Shown in pieces: positions 33,959-42,830 of a stretch of DNA of 64,000 bases. The stretch spans positions 1-64,000 of the forward strand of contig DATJYC010000050.1 of the NCBI GenBank assembly GCA_035499735.1, read 5' to 3'. The translations under genes and the position numbers were made by a program. The first letter of the stretch is position 1. Each line of letters opens with the position of its first letter. Origin of the DNA: VBDM01 sp035499735 (GTDB taxonomy: Bacteria; Pseudomonadota; Gammaproteobacteria; Burkholderiales; SG8-39). Under the pieces are notes generated by a model, which was not told the DNA's origin, searched no databases, and was given only the letters and a program-made list of their open reading frames with translations.

Positions 33959-34815
33959 AGCTGAAGGGGCTGGGCAGGGGCCTCGACGCGCTGCTCGACC
34001 GCGACTCCGACGGCGCGCCCCTGGCCGAGCACCAGGCGACGCTCCGCGTCGAGCAGCTGCAGCGCGGCCGCTATCAGCCGCGCACGAAGATGGACGATGC
34101 CTCGCTGCAGGAACTCGCCGCTTCCATCAGGAAGCAAGGCCTGATGCAGCCGATCTTGGTGCGGCCCGTCAGCGGCGATCGTTACGAGATCATCGCAGGG
34201 GAGCGGCGCTGGCGCGCGGCGAAGATCGCTGGACTGGGCGAGGTGCCAGTGCTCGTGCGAGAAGTGCCGGACTCGGCCGCGCTCGCCATGGCGCTGGTCG
34301 AAAACATCCAGCGGGAGGACCTCAACCCGCTCGAGGAAGCGAATGGCGTGCAGCGGCTGATCGACGAGTTCAAGCTCACGCATCAGGAGGCCGCGGAGGC
34401 AATCGGCCGCTCCCGCACGGCGACGACCAATCTGCTGCGGCTCCGCAACCTCCAGAAGCCGGTGCAGGCGATGGTGTTCGACGGCAAGCTCGAAATGGGG
34501 CACGCACGCGCGCTGCTCGCGCTCGAAGGGCGCAGGCAGGAGTCGGTCGCGCGCCGTGTCGCCTCGCGCGCGCTCTCGGTGAGGCAGACGGAGGAACTGG
34601 TGAACGCGATCCTACACCCGGAGCCCAAGATGCGACGAAGGGTCGGCACGGATCGCGATATCGCCCGCCTCGAGGAAGAGCTGTCCGAGGAGATCGGAAC
34701 CACCATCCACATCAAACCGGCGAAAAAAGGCGGGGGCAAGCTGATCATCACATATTCGAGCCCGGAGCATCTGGACGATCTCCTGTCCGGATTCCGCCGC
34801 CGGCGGCCGTCCTGA
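33955..34815 (+). CDS. parB: Chromosome partitioning CTPase ParB (Spo0J)
   Basis: A 286-residue parS-binding clamp. An N-terminal RGLDALL motif contacts ParA; the CTP-binding box GERRWRA is at residues 82-88, with ENIQREDLNPLEEA; the helix-turn-helix is near 140-165 (TGEEV-like EAAEAIGRSRTATTN); a basic C-terminal dimerisation domain ends the protein. Its cognate site is at 30534. It is followed 10 bp later by a ring-hydroxylating oxygenase gene instead of the usual ATP synthase operon. Confidence 0.96.
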   Translation: MKLKGLGRGLDALLDRDSDGAPLAEHQATLRVEQLQRGRYQPRTKMDDASLQELAASIRKQGLMQPILVRPVSGDRYEIIAGERRWRAAKIAGLGEVPVLVREVPDSAALAMALVENIQREDLNPLEEANGVQRLIDEFKLTHQEAAEAIGRSRTATTNLLRLRNLQKPVQAMVFDGKLEMGHARALLALEGRRQESVARRVASRALSVRQTEELVNAILHPEPKMRRRVGTDRDIARLEEELSEEIGTTIHIKPAKKGGGKLIITYSSPEHLDDLLSGFRRRRPS

Positions 34816-34825
34816 GGCGCACGCC

Positions 34826-36046
34826 ATGGATGCGCGGCGCGCGTGGCCGAAGGAAGGCATTACCCGCATCCCGTACTGGATCTACTCCGACCCGGAGATC
34901 TACGCGCGCGAGCAGGAGCGCGTGTTCTGCGGCGCTTACTGGAGCTATGTCGCACTGGAGGCCGAGCTTCCCGAGCCGGGCGATTTCAAGCGGACCTTCA
35001 TCGGCGAAAAGCCGGTCGTGGTGGTGCGCGACAAGGACGGCTCGATCAACGCCGTGGAGAATCGCTGCGCGCATCGCGGCGTGCAATTCTGCCAGCGCCA
35101 CCTCGGCAACGCCTCCGAGTTCATGTGCCCCTACCACCAGTGGACCTACGATCTGAAGGGCAATCTGATCGGCGTCCCGTTCCGCCGGGGAGTGAAGAAG
35201 CAGGGAGGCATGCCAGCCGACTTCAATCCGGAGGATCACGGGCTGCGAAAGCTCTCCGTGGCGCGCCGCCACGGGGTGATCTTCGCGTCGTTCGCATCCG
35301 AGCTGCAGCCGCTCGAGGAGTACTTCGGGCCCGCGATGCTCGCCCTGTTCGACCGGGTCTTCGACGGGCGCGAGCTCAGGCTCCTCGGCTACTCGCGCCA
35401 GCTGATTCCCGCGAACTGGAAGCTGATGTTCGAGAACATCAAGGATCCCTACCACGCGAGCCTCCTTCACGTGTTCCTCGTGAGTTTCGGCCTGTTCCGC
35501 GCCGACCAGCCTTCCCGGGTGGAGATGGATTCCACCGGACGGCACGGCGCCCTCATCTCCTCGCGCGGCGAGCAGAAGAGGACCGACGACAACGCGGACA
35601 TGAAGTCGCTGCTTGCCAACTTCCGCCTTCAGGACCCGGCGCTGCTCGATCCGGTCCGCGAATTTCCTGACCACACCGTGGTGATGACCACGCTCTGGCC
35701 CAACCTCATCATCCAGCAGCAATCGAACACCCTGGCGATGCGTCAGCTCGTCACCCGGGGCCCTGGCGAGTTCGAGCTGGCCTGGACCTTCTTCGGCTAC
35801 GCTGACGACGACGAGGCAATGACCCGGCGGCGGCTGCGGCAGGCCAACCTGATGGGGCCGGCCGGTTTCGTCTCGATCGACGACAGCGAGGTCATGAAGT
35901 TCTCCCAGGCAGGGGTCGGACCCTATCCCGATTCGGCCGGCGTGATGGAGATGGGTGGACGCGACTGGAAGGATGAGTCGCACATGGTTACCGAGTCCGT
36001 GATACGGGCCTTCTACGACTACTATCGACAGGTCATGGAGATCTAG
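34826..36046 (+). CDS. Aromatic ring-hydroxylating oxygenase, alpha subunit
   Basis: A 406-residue Rieske non-haem iron oxygenase. The [2Fe-2S] ligands are C81/H83 (CAHRGVQF) and C101/H104 (CPYHQW). The mononuclear iron site is D207-H210-H215 (IKDPYHASLLH) with a carboxylate near D352 (SIDDSE). The opening segment and the phrase GVPFRRGVKK...GGMPADF closely resemble salicylate 5-hydroxylase and AndA-type anthranilate dioxygenase large subunits, so an ortho-hydroxy or amino benzoate is a plausible substrate (inference). First gene of a six-gene plus-strand run with beta subunit and ferredoxin; no reductase gene is present nearby. Confidence 0.92.
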   Translation: MDARRAWPKEGITRIPYWIYSDPEIYAREQERVFCGAYWSYVALEAELPEPGDFKRTFIGEKPVVVVRDKDGSINAVENRCAHRGVQFCQRHLGNASEFMCPYHQWTYDLKGNLIGVPFRRGVKKQGGMPADFNPEDHGLRKLSVARRHGVIFASFASELQPLEEYFGPAMLALFDRVFDGRELRLLGYSRQLIPANWKLMFENIKDPYHASLLHVFLVSFGLFRADQPSRVEMDSTGRHGALISSRGEQKRTDDNADMKSLLANFRLQDPALLDPVREFPDHTVVMTTLWPNLIIQQQSNTLAMRQLVTRGPGEFELAWTFFGYADDDEAMTRRRLRQANLMGPAGFVSIDDSEVMKFSQAGVGPYPDSAGVMEMGGRDWKDESHMVTESVIRAFYDYYRQVMEI

Positions 36047-36096
36047 CTTTATGTTTAAGATGGAGAATATTGTGGCAATCGAACGTTCGTTCTATT

Positions 36097-36597
36097 ATGA
36101 GCGCAGCTGAGCGCTACCTGGCTCTAAGCGCCGGAGACTTGCGCCTGGCGGTCGAGGAGCTCTACGCCGACTACGCGGCCTGCCTCGACGAAGAGCGCTT
36201 CGAGGACTGGCCGGAGTTCTTCACCGACCCCTGCCTCTACAAGATCGTGCCGCGCGAGAATTTCGAGCGCGGCCTGCCGCTGGCGACTTGGCTGTGCGAG
36301 AGCAAGGGCTTTCTCGCCGACCGGGTGACCGCGATCCGCAAGACCGCGGTGTACGCGCCGCGCTACCTTCGCCGCATGGTGAGCGGGATACGCGTGCTCG
36401 GCTGGACCGACGCGGTGCTCGAAGTCCGCGCGAGCTACCTGGCGGTTGAAACCCTGCAGGACGAGCTCACCCGCGTCTTCAACGCCGGCCAGTATCGCGA
36501 CAAGCTGGTCGTCGACGGCGGCAAGCTGAGGTTTCGTGAAAAGCTCTGCATCTTCGACAGCATTCTCGTTCCCAACAGCCTGATCTATCCCCTCTAG
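36097..36597 (+). CDS. Aromatic ring-hydroxylating oxygenase, beta subunit
   Basis: A 166-residue SnoaL-like beta subunit of Rieske oxygenases. These form the core of alpha3beta3 enzymes and do not carry metal. Landmarks: LAVEELYADYAACLDEERFEDWPEFF and RFREKLCIFDS near the end. The chosen start is the ATG at 36097; the frame stays open 9 codons further to a TTG. The 50 bp before it are more AT-rich than the flanks and lack a clear ribosome site, so the start is less certain. Confidence 0.88.
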   Translation: MSAAERYLALSAGDLRLAVEELYADYAACLDEERFEDWPEFFTDPCLYKIVPRENFERGLPLATWLCESKGFLADRVTAIRKTAVYAPRYLRRMVSGIRVLGWTDAVLEVRASYLAVETLQDELTRVFNAGQYRDKLVVDGGKLRFREKLCIFDSILVPNSLIYPL

Positions 36598-36600
36598 CGA

Positions 36601-36912
36601 ATGAAAGAAAACTGGATCAAAGTCGCAGCGGCCGCCGATGTTCCCGCGGACGGAACCCTGCTCGTCAACCTCGGCGCCGAACCCGTCTGTCTCTACAACC
36701 TCGCCGGCAGGATCTTCGCGACCCACGACACCTGCACCCACGGTCAGGCGAGCCTCGCCGACGGTTTCATCGAGGGCGAGGAAATCGAATGCCCGCTGCA
36801 TCAGGGCCGGTTCCACATCGCCACCGGCAGGGCGACGGCCGTGCCGTGCACCGAGGACATCCGCTGCTACGGGGTAAAGGTCGAGAACGGCGCGGTGTTC
36901 CTGAAGGAGTAG
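36601..36912 (+). CDS. Rieske-type [2Fe-2S] ferredoxin of the oxygenase
   Basis: A 103-residue ferredoxin with the Rieske cluster ligands C45/H47 (CTHGQ) and C64/H67 (CPLHQG). It should carry electrons from a reductase to the alpha subunit encoded just upstream. The size and CTHG form match NagAb/AndAb-type ferredoxins. Lies 3 bp after the beta-subunit stop. Confidence 0.93.
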   Translation: MKENWIKVAAAADVPADGTLLVNLGAEPVCLYNLAGRIFATHDTCTHGQASLADGFIEGEEIECPLHQGRFHIATGRATAVPCTEDIRCYGVKVENGAVFLKE

Positions 36913-36914
36913 CG

Positions 36915-37895
36915 ATGGACAAAGTGGCGCTGACGCTCGCCATCGGCGACTACGAGCACACGCGCGATCTGGCGAGCGGACGCGTGCAGGTCCAGGGGGT
37001 GACCCTCAACGTGCTGACGCTGTCGCCGGAAGAGACCTTCTTTCGCTTCACCCGATTCCGCGAGTGGGAAGTATCCGAGATGTCGATGGGCAAGTACGTC
37101 GCCCTGCGCTCGCAGGACGACGACAGCATCGCGGCGATCCCCGTCTTCCCCTCGCGTGTGTTCCGCCACTCGATGATCTACGTGCGCGACGGAGGCGGGA
37201 TCGAGCGGCCGGAGCAGCTGAAGGGCGCCCGTATCGGCGTGCCCGAATGGGCGCAGACCGCCGTCGTCTACGCGCGCGGTTACCTCGTGCACCAGGTCGG
37301 CGTGCCGCTCGATTCGCCCGACTGGGTACAGGCAGGCGTGAACGAGTTCGGCCGCGTCGAGAAGGTGAAGCTCAGGCTGCCGGGCGGGGTGCGGCTTAAG
37401 CCCGAGCCCGGCCGCTGCCTCAACGACATGCTGCTCGCAGGCGACCTCGACGCGGTGCTGTCGGCGCGCCCCCCGATCGGCCTCGGCAGGGGAATCCGTC
37501 GGCTGTTTCCCGATTACGAAGCCGCGGAGGAGGCCTATTTCAGGCAGACGGGCATTTTCCCCATCATGCACGTGATCGCGATCAAGGCCGACGTGCTCGC
37601 GCGCCATCCCTGGCTCGCGATGAACCTGTACAAATCCTTCGACGAGGCGAAGCGCCGCTCGCTCGAGCGTCTGTCCGACATCACCGCCTCGCACGCGCCC
37701 CTCGCCTGGATCGCGCCGTACGCCGAGCGCATGAAGGCGCTGTTCGGCGAGGACTTCTGGCCCTACGGCCTGGAGCGGAATCGCAAGACCCTCCAGGCCT
37801 TCGTCGACTATGCTTTCGAGCAGGGCGTCTGCCACCGCAGGCTCGCGCTCGAAGAGCTGTTTCCCAGGCAGGTGCTGACTTCGTTCAAGGTGTGA
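36915..37895 (+). CDS. 4,5-dihydroxyphthalate decarboxylase-like / periplasmic-binding-fold protein
   Basis: A 326-residue protein of the family that includes 4,5-dihydroxyphthalate decarboxylase and related substrate-binding-fold proteins. It starts LTLAIGDYEHTRDLASGRV, typical of that family, and has ELKGARIGVPEWAQTA-like bilobal-fold segments. No signal peptide is seen, which favours a cytoplasmic enzyme or binding protein. Starts 2 bp after the ferredoxin. A decarboxylase acting on an aromatic acid fits the cluster, but the substrate is unknown and a transport role cannot be excluded. Confidence 0.8.
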   Translation: MDKVALTLAIGDYEHTRDLASGRVQVQGVTLNVLTLSPEETFFRFTRFREWEVSEMSMGKYVALRSQDDDSIAAIPVFPSRVFRHSMIYVRDGGGIERPEQLKGARIGVPEWAQTAVVYARGYLVHQVGVPLDSPDWVQAGVNEFGRVEKVKLRLPGGVRLKPEPGRCLNDMLLAGDLDAVLSARPPIGLGRGIRRLFPDYEAAEEAYFRQTGIFPIMHVIAIKADVLARHPWLAMNLYKSFDEAKRRSLERLSDITASHAPLAWIAPYAERMKALFGEDFWPYGLERNRKTLQAFVDYAFEQGVCHRRLALEELFPRQVLTSFKV

Positions 37896-37896
37896 C

Positions 37897-38892
37897 ATGA
37901 GCGACGCGATCTGGATCACGGAAAGCGAAGTCGTCCAACTGATGGATCTCAAGGAGGCCATCGCGGCGCTCGAGGCTGCGCTGCGCGAGGAGGCGCGCGG
38001 CGAGGCGCAGAATATGACCAAGACGCTCCTCCAGTACGGTAGGAACAACCTGCACGCGATCGGCGCGAAGCTGGGGCCCCTCGTCGGCACCAAGACCTGG
38101 ACTCATACCCAAGGCGGCACCTGTCCCCTGCTCCTCCTGTGGAGCGCCGAGGACGGCTCGCTCGCCGCGGTGATCGAGGCCTTCGCGCTCGGCAACCTGC
38201 GCACGGGCGGCATCTCGGGCGTCGCGGCCGACTGGATGGCAGGAAAAGACGCCAAGGTCATGGCGCTCGCCGGAACGGGCAAGCAGGCGCTCGCGCAGGT
38301 CGGAGCGATGGTCGCCGTGCGGCCGATCGAGCGGCTGCAGATCTACAGCCCGCGCGCCGAATCGCGCGAGGAATTCGCGGGAAAGGCGCGCGAGGAGTTC
38401 GGCGTCGAGACGAAACCCTGCGCCTCAGCGGAAGAGGCGTGCAGGGGCGCCCAGATCGTGACGCTGGTGACCCGGGCCTCGCGGCCTTTCGTGAGGGCGG
38501 ACATGCTCGAGCGGGGGGCGCACTTGAACGCGGTGGGCGCCATCGCTCCGGACCGGGAGGAGTTCTCCCAGGACGTCTTCGACCGGGCGACGCGGGTCGC
38601 CGTCGACAACCTCGCTGCCGTGCGGCAGCTCTCGCGCGAATTCATGACGCGCTACGCATCGAGCGGCTGGGAGGGGGTCCTGCCCTTGTCGGAGCTTGTC
38701 GCGCAGGGGAAAAGGCGGGCGGACTCGGACGATATCTCGCTCTTCAAGGCGATGGGGATGGGCATCTCGGACCTTGCGCTCGGCGTCGAGCTGGTTCGGC
38801 GGGCGCGCGAGCGCGGGCTCGGCCGCCCCATCCCGCAGCCGAAGAAAGCCAAGGCCCGGCTCGCGGCGGGACGAGCCAAGAGCCCCGTCTAG
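37897..38892 (+). CDS. Ornithine cyclodeaminase / mu-crystallin family protein
   Basis: A 331-residue NAD(P)-binding protein. The Rossmann region shows MALAGTGKQALAQVGAM (about 125-142) and the preceding GNLRTGGISGVAADWMA matches the OCD/mu-crystallin family. Family members act on imino or amino acids (ornithine, lysine, ketimines); many in catabolic clusters have no known substrate. The C-terminus is Lys/Arg/Ala rich. Begins 1 bp after the previous stop, so it is cotranscribed with the oxygenase genes. Confidence 0.88.
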   Translation: MSDAIWITESEVVQLMDLKEAIAALEAALREEARGEAQNMTKTLLQYGRNNLHAIGAKLGPLVGTKTWTHTQGGTCPLLLLWSAEDGSLAAVIEAFALGNLRTGGISGVAADWMAGKDAKVMALAGTGKQALAQVGAMVAVRPIERLQIYSPRAESREEFAGKAREEFGVETKPCASAEEACRGAQIVTLVTRASRPFVRADMLERGAHLNAVGAIAPDREEFSQDVFDRATRVAVDNLAAVRQLSREFMTRYASSGWEGVLPLSELVAQGKRRADSDDISLFKAMGMGISDLALGVELVRRARERGLGRPIPQPKKAKARLAAGRAKSPV

Positions 38893-38926
38893 GGAGTACG
38901 ATCCGTTCTCGAGCGCAGGAGGCGGC

Positions 38927-40051
38927 ATGAACGACTTCAGGAAGCACTTTCAGCGGCTGCAGGGCCGCTTCGTCGACCGTACCGGTCACGAAGCGGCAGA
39001 CGAGAACAGCTACTGGGCCCCGATCGTGGTCGCCCGGGCGGAGATCGACGCCGAGGTCGAGCGCCTCGCGAGCCTGCCGCTGCCCGCGAACGGCAGGCGA
39101 GAATCGCTGATCGTCCATCCTCAGGCGGAGGGGTACGCGCCCGGGTTCGCGCCCGGCATCCAAGTGAAGCTCTCCGTGCTCAAGCCGGGCGAGAGGTCCG
39201 CGGCTTTCCGCCACAACGCAACCGAGGTGAACTTCTGCATCCGCGGCTCGGGCGCGACGCTCGTCGCCGGGAAGCGCATCGCTTTTGAGCAATACGACGT
39301 GTGGAATCACCCTTCATATGCAGTCTATCGCCACACGAACGACGGCAAGGATGTCCAGGTCAGGCTCACGTATTCGAACGTTCCCTTGTTGCAGCATATG
39401 CAGGTGTATCTCCCGGAAGACGAGCCGGAGGTGGAGCTCCGCTCGGTGGAGGAAGCGGAGGCGGGCGCGAGCGACCCGCGCCGCAAGAGCCCGTACGGAA
39501 TGATCCGCATCGGCGCAGACGGCGGCATGCTGATGCCCTATGAGATCCTCATCAACCCGGAAGCGGTCGTGTCCAAGCCGCTGCATTTCCCCTGGAAGGA
39601 CGTGAAGCGCGAGCTCGACAAGCTCGAGGCGCTCGGCAAGGACTACGTCGGGCGGCGCCTCTATATGATGTACAACCCGGTCACCGGGCGTACGAACGGA
39701 ATCACTCCGAATTTCTTCGCGACCATGACCATCCGGCCGCCGAAGATCGTCGACCGCCCGCACCGGCACGTGTCGGCGGCGATCAACTACTACTTCCACG
39801 GCACAGGCTATTCGACAGTCGCGGGCAACCGGTACGAATGGGGGCCGGGCGACCTGATGCTCTCGGCGCCGGGCTGGGCGGTGCACAACCACGCGTCCAA
39901 CGACGACTACGTCTACGAGCTGACCGTGCAGGACCAGCCGCTCAACATCTACATGGAATCGCTGCTGTGGCAGGAGAACCTGAAGAAGCCCGCTGCGCTG
40001 CTCGGCAGCGAGCCGGGTTTCGAGACCAACCGCGACAAGGCCGCCGCGTAG
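38927..40051 (+). CDS. Bicupin protein, gentisate 1,2-dioxygenase-like
   Basis: A 374-residue protein with two cupin domains. The first (about 80-160) has FRHNATEVNFCIRGSG and VWNHPSYAVY; the second (about 275-345) has the HxH pair RPHRHVSAAIN, then GPGDLMLSAPGWAVHNH, which supplies metal-ligand histidines as in gentisate and 1-hydroxy-2-naphthoate dioxygenases. With a salicylate-5-hydroxylase-like oxygenase upstream, ring cleavage of a gentisate-like product is a reasonable inference. The start at 38927 has an AGGAGG site. Last gene of the plus-strand run; converges on a TctC gene 8 bp away. Confidence 0.85.
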   Translation: MNDFRKHFQRLQGRFVDRTGHEAADENSYWAPIVVARAEIDAEVERLASLPLPANGRRESLIVHPQAEGYAPGFAPGIQVKLSVLKPGERSAAFRHNATEVNFCIRGSGATLVAGKRIAFEQYDVWNHPSYAVYRHTNDGKDVQVRLTYSNVPLLQHMQVYLPEDEPEVELRSVEEAEAGASDPRRKSPYGMIRIGADGGMLMPYEILINPEAVVSKPLHFPWKDVKRELDKLEALGKDYVGRRLYMMYNPVTGRTNGITPNFFATMTIRPPKIVDRPHRHVSAAINYYFHGTGYSTVAGNRYEWGPGDLMLSAPGWAVHNHASNDDYVYELTVQDQPLNIYMESLLWQENLKKPAALLGSEPGFETNRDKAAA

Positions 40052-40059
40052 CCTGAGGT

Positions 40060-41022
40060 CTACTCCGGCTTGATGTTGGCGTCGCGCGCGAGCTTGGTGT
40101 ACATCGCCAGCTCCGTCTTCATCGTCTCGAGGAGCTGCTCGGGCGTGGTTCCCACGGCTTCGAGGCCGACGCTATTCAGGCGCTCCTTGACCACCTGCGG
40201 ATCGCGCACGATCTTGTTGATCTCGGCATTCAGGCGATCGATGATGGGCCGCGGCGTGCCCGCGGGTGCCATCACGCCCAGCCACACGGTGACCGCGTAG
40301 CCGGGCAGCGGCCCGGCCTCCGCGATCGTCGGGATATCGGGAAGAATCGCCGTTCGCGTGGGAGCGGCGATCGCGATCGGCCGTAGCTTTCCGGATTTGT
40401 AGTGCGGCAGCAGCGAGTTCTCGGCGGCGATGGTGAAATCGATCTCTCCCGACAAGAGCGCGGGGATGATTCCGGCCGAGCCCTTGTAGGGTACGTGCAC
40501 GACGTTGATGCCGGTCATCGAGCGCAGCAGCTCGACGGCGAGATGGTGCGGCGAGCCGACTCCCGCGGTGCCATAGGTCAGCGGCTTCGGCGATTTCTTG
40601 GCGTATTCGATGAACTCCTTCAGCGAGTGCACCGGCATGGCGGAATTGACGGTCAGACCGAACGGAATCGTCGCGGCGAGCGAGATCGGCTCGAAGTCCT
40701 TGATCGGGTCGTAGGGGAGCTTCGCTACGACTGCGGCGCTCATGACGTGCGCCGACTCCGACATCAGTATCGTGTAGCCGTCTGCCGGCGCCTTGGCCAC
40801 GAAGTCGCGCGCGATGTTCCCGGCCGCCCCGGGCTTGTTCTCGACCACGAATGGCTGGCCGAGCACTGGCTGCAGGTGCTCGGAAAGCAGCCTCGCCAGA
40901 TAGTCGGGCGAGCCGCCCGGCGGAAGCGGGACGACGAAGCGGATGGAGTGGTTCGGCCATGGCTGCGCGAGCGCGGCCGCCGGGAGCGCGAACAGCGCGC
41001 ATAGAAGGATTCGCGGAGTCAT
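40060..41022 (-). CDS. Tripartite tricarboxylate transporter receptor (Bug/TctC family)
   Basis: A 320-residue periplasmic solute receptor with signal peptide (1-19, ending AAALA). The Bug-family phrases are present: IRFVVPLPPGGSPDYLARLL, VVENKPGAAGNIA and VHVPYKGSAGIIPALLSGEIDF. These receptors usually work with TctA/TctB membrane subunits, which are absent here. Last gene of the minus-strand operon, 17 bp after the thiamine-diphosphate enzyme, so it may capture that enzyme's substrate. Confidence 0.93.
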   Translation of the reverse strand: MTPRILLCALFALPAAALAQPWPNHSIRFVVPLPPGGSPDYLARLLSEHLQPVLGQPFVVENKPGAAGNIARDFVAKAPADGYTILMSESAHVMSAAVVAKLPYDPIKDFEPISLAATIPFGLTVNSAMPVHSLKEFIEYAKKSPKPLTYGTAGVGSPHHLAVELLRSMTGINVVHVPYKGSAGIIPALLSGEIDFTIAAENSLLPHYKSGKLRPIAIAAPTRTAILPDIPTIAEAGPLPGYAVTVWLGVMAPAGTPRPIIDRLNAEINKIVRDPQVVKERLNSVGLEAVGTTPEQLLETMKTELAMYTKLARDANIKPE

Positions 41023-41039
41023 GTCGTTCTCCTCGCTGG

Positions 41040-42830
41040 TCAGCGTTTCTGGCTCGCGCCCGAGCCGCTCATGTTGGTGTCATAGCCCGGGGCCACGCGC
41101 ACGTCGACAACGCACACCGCCCCGTCCCGCGCCAGGCGCAGCCCCTTCTCGATCGCCGGCGCGAGACCGGAGACCTCGGTCACCGGGCCGATGCCTTCGG
41201 CGCCCTGCGCGCGGGCCATCATCGCGAGGTCGATGTCGGGCCCGCTGATGCGCTGCCCGATCCAGCGGTTCTCGAGGGGCCGGGAGCGCTCCTTCGCGAC
41301 CCGCTCCTGATGCAGCTCGTCGTTGAAGAACGAACGGTTGTTGGCGACAAGGACGAGGCACGGTATGCCGTAATGCGTCGCGGTCCACAGCGCGGTGTTG
41401 CCCATGAGGAAGTCGCCGTCGCCCATGATCGCAACCGGAAGCCTGCCGCTCCCTTTGAGCGCGAGCGCCGCGCCCACGGTGATGCCGGGGCCCGCGCCGA
41501 CGCCGCCTCCCCCCTCGGAGCCGATGTAATCGAGTGGATGCCGGAAGTGGCGGTACGCGCCGTGCCAGCCGAGCGGCAGGCGCGTCATGCAGACGTCCGT
41601 GCCTTGGGTCGCGGCGTTCAAGGCGTCGGCGAGCGTGCGTAGGGTCACCTTGTCCGAAGCAGCCGGGAGAGGCTGCGGCTGGGCCGCGACTGCAGCCGGG
41701 CGGCCCTTCACCGCGTCGAGAAGCAGCGGCACCACCGCGTCCGGCTCGCACATCATGTAGACATCCACGGGCGGCAGGCCCTGGTAGTCCATGCTCCAAC
41801 CGCGGTGCAGGTGCGCGTCGGGAGAGACGTGGATCACCTTCGCGCCGACCGGCTCTCCGCCCCACGCCTGCTTCAGCACGCCCGCGAGGTCGACCCAGTC
41901 GAGCGCGAGCACCACGTCGGCTTCGCGCAGCAGCTTCGCCGTGTCCGGAGAGAGAAAGGTCGCGGGCGGCGCGGCGTGCAGCGGGTGGTCGGTGGGAAAC
42001 GCCGCGCCGAGCTTGATGTCCGTAAGAACGCGCGCCTGCAGCTTCTCGGCGAGCGCGACGCGGTCCTTCCACGCCGGCTCGCTCCTGCCGACGCGGCCGG
42101 CGAGGATCGCCGGGTGCTTCGCACCCGAGAGCAGCTTCACCGCGGCCTCGATCGACGCAGCCTGGGGCCGCACCGGGTCTGCGGGGCGAAAGCGCTTCAC
42201 GTCGGGAAGCGCGGGCAGCGGGCCGACCTTCGCTTCCTGCAGGCCGGCGTCCAGGTTGACGTAGGTCGGCCCTCGGGGCGCGGTGCTCGCGATCTGCGCG
42301 GCACGCAGGATCGCCTCGTACGCCGCCGCGACGGAAGCCGGCTGGTTGTCCCACTTCGTGTAGTCGCGCACGAGCGCGCCCTGGTCGGAGGCGGTGTGGA
42401 TCCAGTCGATCCAGGGCCTGCGCTTCGCCGCATCCCAGGGGCCGGTCGCGCCGAGGACGAGCATCGGCACGCGGTCGCACCAGGCGTTGAAGATCGCCAT
42501 GCTCGCGTGCATCAGTCCGACGTTCGAATGCACCACCGCGCCCATCATGCGCTCCGAGACCTTGGCGTACCCCTGAGCGATCGCCACCGCCGACTCCTCG
42601 TGCAGGCACAGCAGCATCTGCGGGCGCGTGTTGCCGAGGTAATTGACGATGGAGTCGTGCAGCCCGCGGTAGCTCGCTCCAGGGTTGAGCGCAAGATAGG
42701 GGATGTCTACGGCGCGCAGCACCGCGGCGATCGCGTCACTGCCCCAGACTTCCTTCTGCTCGGGGCTCGCGACAGGCGCCTCAGCGCGGACTCCCGAGAT
42801 GTTTTCCTTGGCGTTCATGGCGGCGATCAT
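41040..42830 (-). CDS. Thiamine-diphosphate-dependent enzyme (acetolactate synthase / benzoylformate decarboxylase-like)
   Basis: A 596-residue ThDP enzyme with the usual Pyr, central and PP domains. The catalytic glutamate lies in LHEESAVAIAQGYAK; the ThDP-Mg motif runs from GDG at 470-472 (MGDGDFLMGN) to the NN pair about 25 residues later (VLVANN). The family includes acetolactate synthase, benzoylformate decarboxylase and sulfopyruvate decarboxylase-like enzymes; the reaction cannot be chosen by eye. The start at 42830 overlaps the monooxygenase stop as ATGA; an alternative ATG is 12 bp later. In the CobW-monooxygenase operon. Confidence 0.88.
   Translation of the reverse strand: MIAAMNAKENISGVRAEAPVASPEQKEVWGSDAIAAVLRAVDIPYLALNPGASYRGLHDSIVNYLGNTRPQMLLCLHEESAVAIAQGYAKVSERMMGAVVHSNVGLMHASMAIFNAWCDRVPMLVLGATGPWDAAKRRPWIDWIHTASDQGALVRDYTKWDNQPASVAAAYEAILRAAQIASTAPRGPTYVNLDAGLQEAKVGPLPALPDVKRFRPADPVRPQAASIEAAVKLLSGAKHPAILAGRVGRSEPAWKDRVALAEKLQARVLTDIKLGAAFPTDHPLHAAPPATFLSPDTAKLLREADVVLALDWVDLAGVLKQAWGGEPVGAKVIHVSPDAHLHRGWSMDYQGLPPVDVYMMCEPDAVVPLLLDAVKGRPAAVAAQPQPLPAASDKVTLRTLADALNAATQGTDVCMTRLPLGWHGAYRHFRHPLDYIGSEGGGGVGAGPGITVGAALALKGSGRLPVAIMGDGDFLMGNTALWTATHYGIPCLVLVANNRSFFNDELHQERVAKERSRPLENRWIGQRISGPDIDLAMMARAQGAEGIGPVTEVSGLAPAIEKGLRLARDGAVCVVDVRVAPGYDTNMSGSGASQKR

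Noticed and set aside
36051..36110. A 19-codon plus-strand mini-frame in the AT-rich gap before the oxygenase beta subunit
   Set aside because: No good ribosome site, overlaps the beta-subunit start and has no supporting similarity; could be a leader peptide but cannot be supported.
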